A DNA stretch of 5,976 bases, from positions 1-5,976 of the forward strand of contig DNXU01000455.1 in the NCBI GenBank assembly GCA_003505715.1. The letters are read 5' to 3'. Made by a program: the position numbers and the translations under genes. This document shows positions 5,549 to 5,976 of this stretch, in pieces. The notes below the pieces were generated by a model that saw only the letters and a program-made list of their open reading frames with translations, searched no databases and was not told the origin of the DNA. This stretch comes from Cyanobacteria bacterium UBA8803. Its GTDB lineage: Bacteria; Cyanobacteriota; Cyanobacteriia; Cyanobacteriales; Coleofasciculaceae. The stretch's first letter is position 1, and each line of letters begins with the position of its first letter.

Positions 5549-5976
5549 ATGCCAGACGTTAAAAACGCAATCCACGAGGTTAAAGAAAAGTTTTCTCACA
5601 TGACTCCTGCTGAGCCTCAACAAACACCCGAATCAAGTGCCCAGGCTCTCAAATCCCGCTTGTTATGGGGCGAACCTGCTTTAACTATCATAGATGTGCG
5701 CGATCGCACGGCTTATAACGAAGCAAGGATCAGAGGCGCGATGCCCATGTCCATCGACGAGTTAGCCGATCGGGCAAGGAACAGTATTGAACCTAGACGC
5801 GAGATCTACGTCTACGGTGAAAATGACGAACAAAGCGCCGAAGCGGCAAGTATACTGCGCCAAGCTGGGTTTGAGTCCGTATCTGTTCTCAAAGGTGGAC
5901 TAAATTCTTGGAGAGAAATTGGTGGTGCGACAGAAGGGTACTCCGACCAACTCGATGCCCCTCCCGCTTCTGCCTA
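5549..5976 (+). CDS. Rhodanese-like domain protein lacking the catalytic Cys (3' end at window edge)
   Basis: The open frame gives 142 residues plus two bases (TA) of the next codon, which may be a stop or may continue. A polar N-terminal helix-like segment (about 1-35) precedes a single rhodanese fold (about 36-126). Fold landmarks are EPALTIIDVRDRTAYNEARI (42-61), the typical strand and Asp-Val-Arg turn; GAMPMSIDEL (63-72); IYVYGENDEQSAEAA (86-100); and VSVLKGGLNSWREIGG (111-126). Active rhodaneses carry Cys at the start of the loop after the YVY strand (pattern CxxGxR/S); here Gly90 occupies that position and the loop is ENDEQS. Sulfur transfer by the usual persulfide route is therefore unlikely, and a binding or regulatory role is inferred. 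It contains no signal sequence, so it should be cytoplasmic. It is divergent from the kinase gene. Confidence 0.85.
   Translation, partial: MPDVKNAIHEVKEKFSHMTPAEPQQTPESSAQALKSRLLWGEPALTIIDVRDRTAYNEARIRGAMPMSIDELADRARNSIEPRREIYVYGENDEQSAEAASILRQAGFESVSVLKGGLNSWREIGGATEGYSDQLDAPPASA
5700..5707. repeat. HIP1 octamer GCGATCGC
   Basis: Second exact HIP1 copy in the window, inside the rhodanese-like gene where it encodes part of the VRDR turn. It supports a cyanobacterial origin for this end of the window as well. Confidence 0.85.

Overview
The window looks like a chromosomal stretch of a moderate-GC, probably filamentous, cyanobacterium. Four things point this way: tandem ATTCCCC/ACTCCCG heptamers of the cyanobacterial STRR type at the left edge, two HIP1 octamers (GCGATCGC), a C-run/G-run palindrome of the kind scattered through cyanobacterial intergenic regions, and a membrane-tethered Ser/Thr kinase with the '4-Cys' N-terminus typical of cyanobacteria. 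Nothing indicates a plasmid, phage or insertion sequence.

Left part (1-2709, all + strand): the heptamer array is followed by ribF (riboflavin kinase/FAD synthetase, GTG start), a MoxR-type AAA+ ATPase, and 17 bp further on a secreted or lumenal dihaem cytochrome c. The ATPase and cytochrome are close enough to be co-transcribed. ribF makes FMN/FAD and the cytochrome carries electrons outside the cytoplasm, so the block has a loose redox-cofactor theme. Any functional link to the MoxR ATPase is inference.

Middle (2710-4208, + strand): a 125-bp gap carries the C6/G6 palindrome directly against the start codon of a family-1 ABC-type solute-binding protein. This protein has an N-terminal membrane anchor and no lipobox, and no permease or ATPase gene lies beside it. 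It converges on the next gene with 12 bp between stop codons. A weak candidate terminator for it lies inside the 3' end of that gene.

Right part (4221-5976): a 4-Cys Ser/Thr protein kinase on the - strand (best start ATG at 5366, with a strong Shine-Dalgarno) is divergent from a rhodanese-like gene on the + strand. That gene's reading frame reaches the right edge, with only two bases of the last codon visible. The rhodanese-like protein has Gly where the catalytic Cys should be. The 182 bp between the two coding regions can fold into two small adjacent hairpins, and one contains a perfect Shine-Dalgarno sequence that serves no visible start codon.

Overall the genes belong to known families and I see no clear new multi-gene system. 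The points most worth a second look are the Cys-less rhodanese with its structured leader, the repeat placed at the translation start of the solute-binding protein, and the kinase with a degenerate glycine-rich loop.
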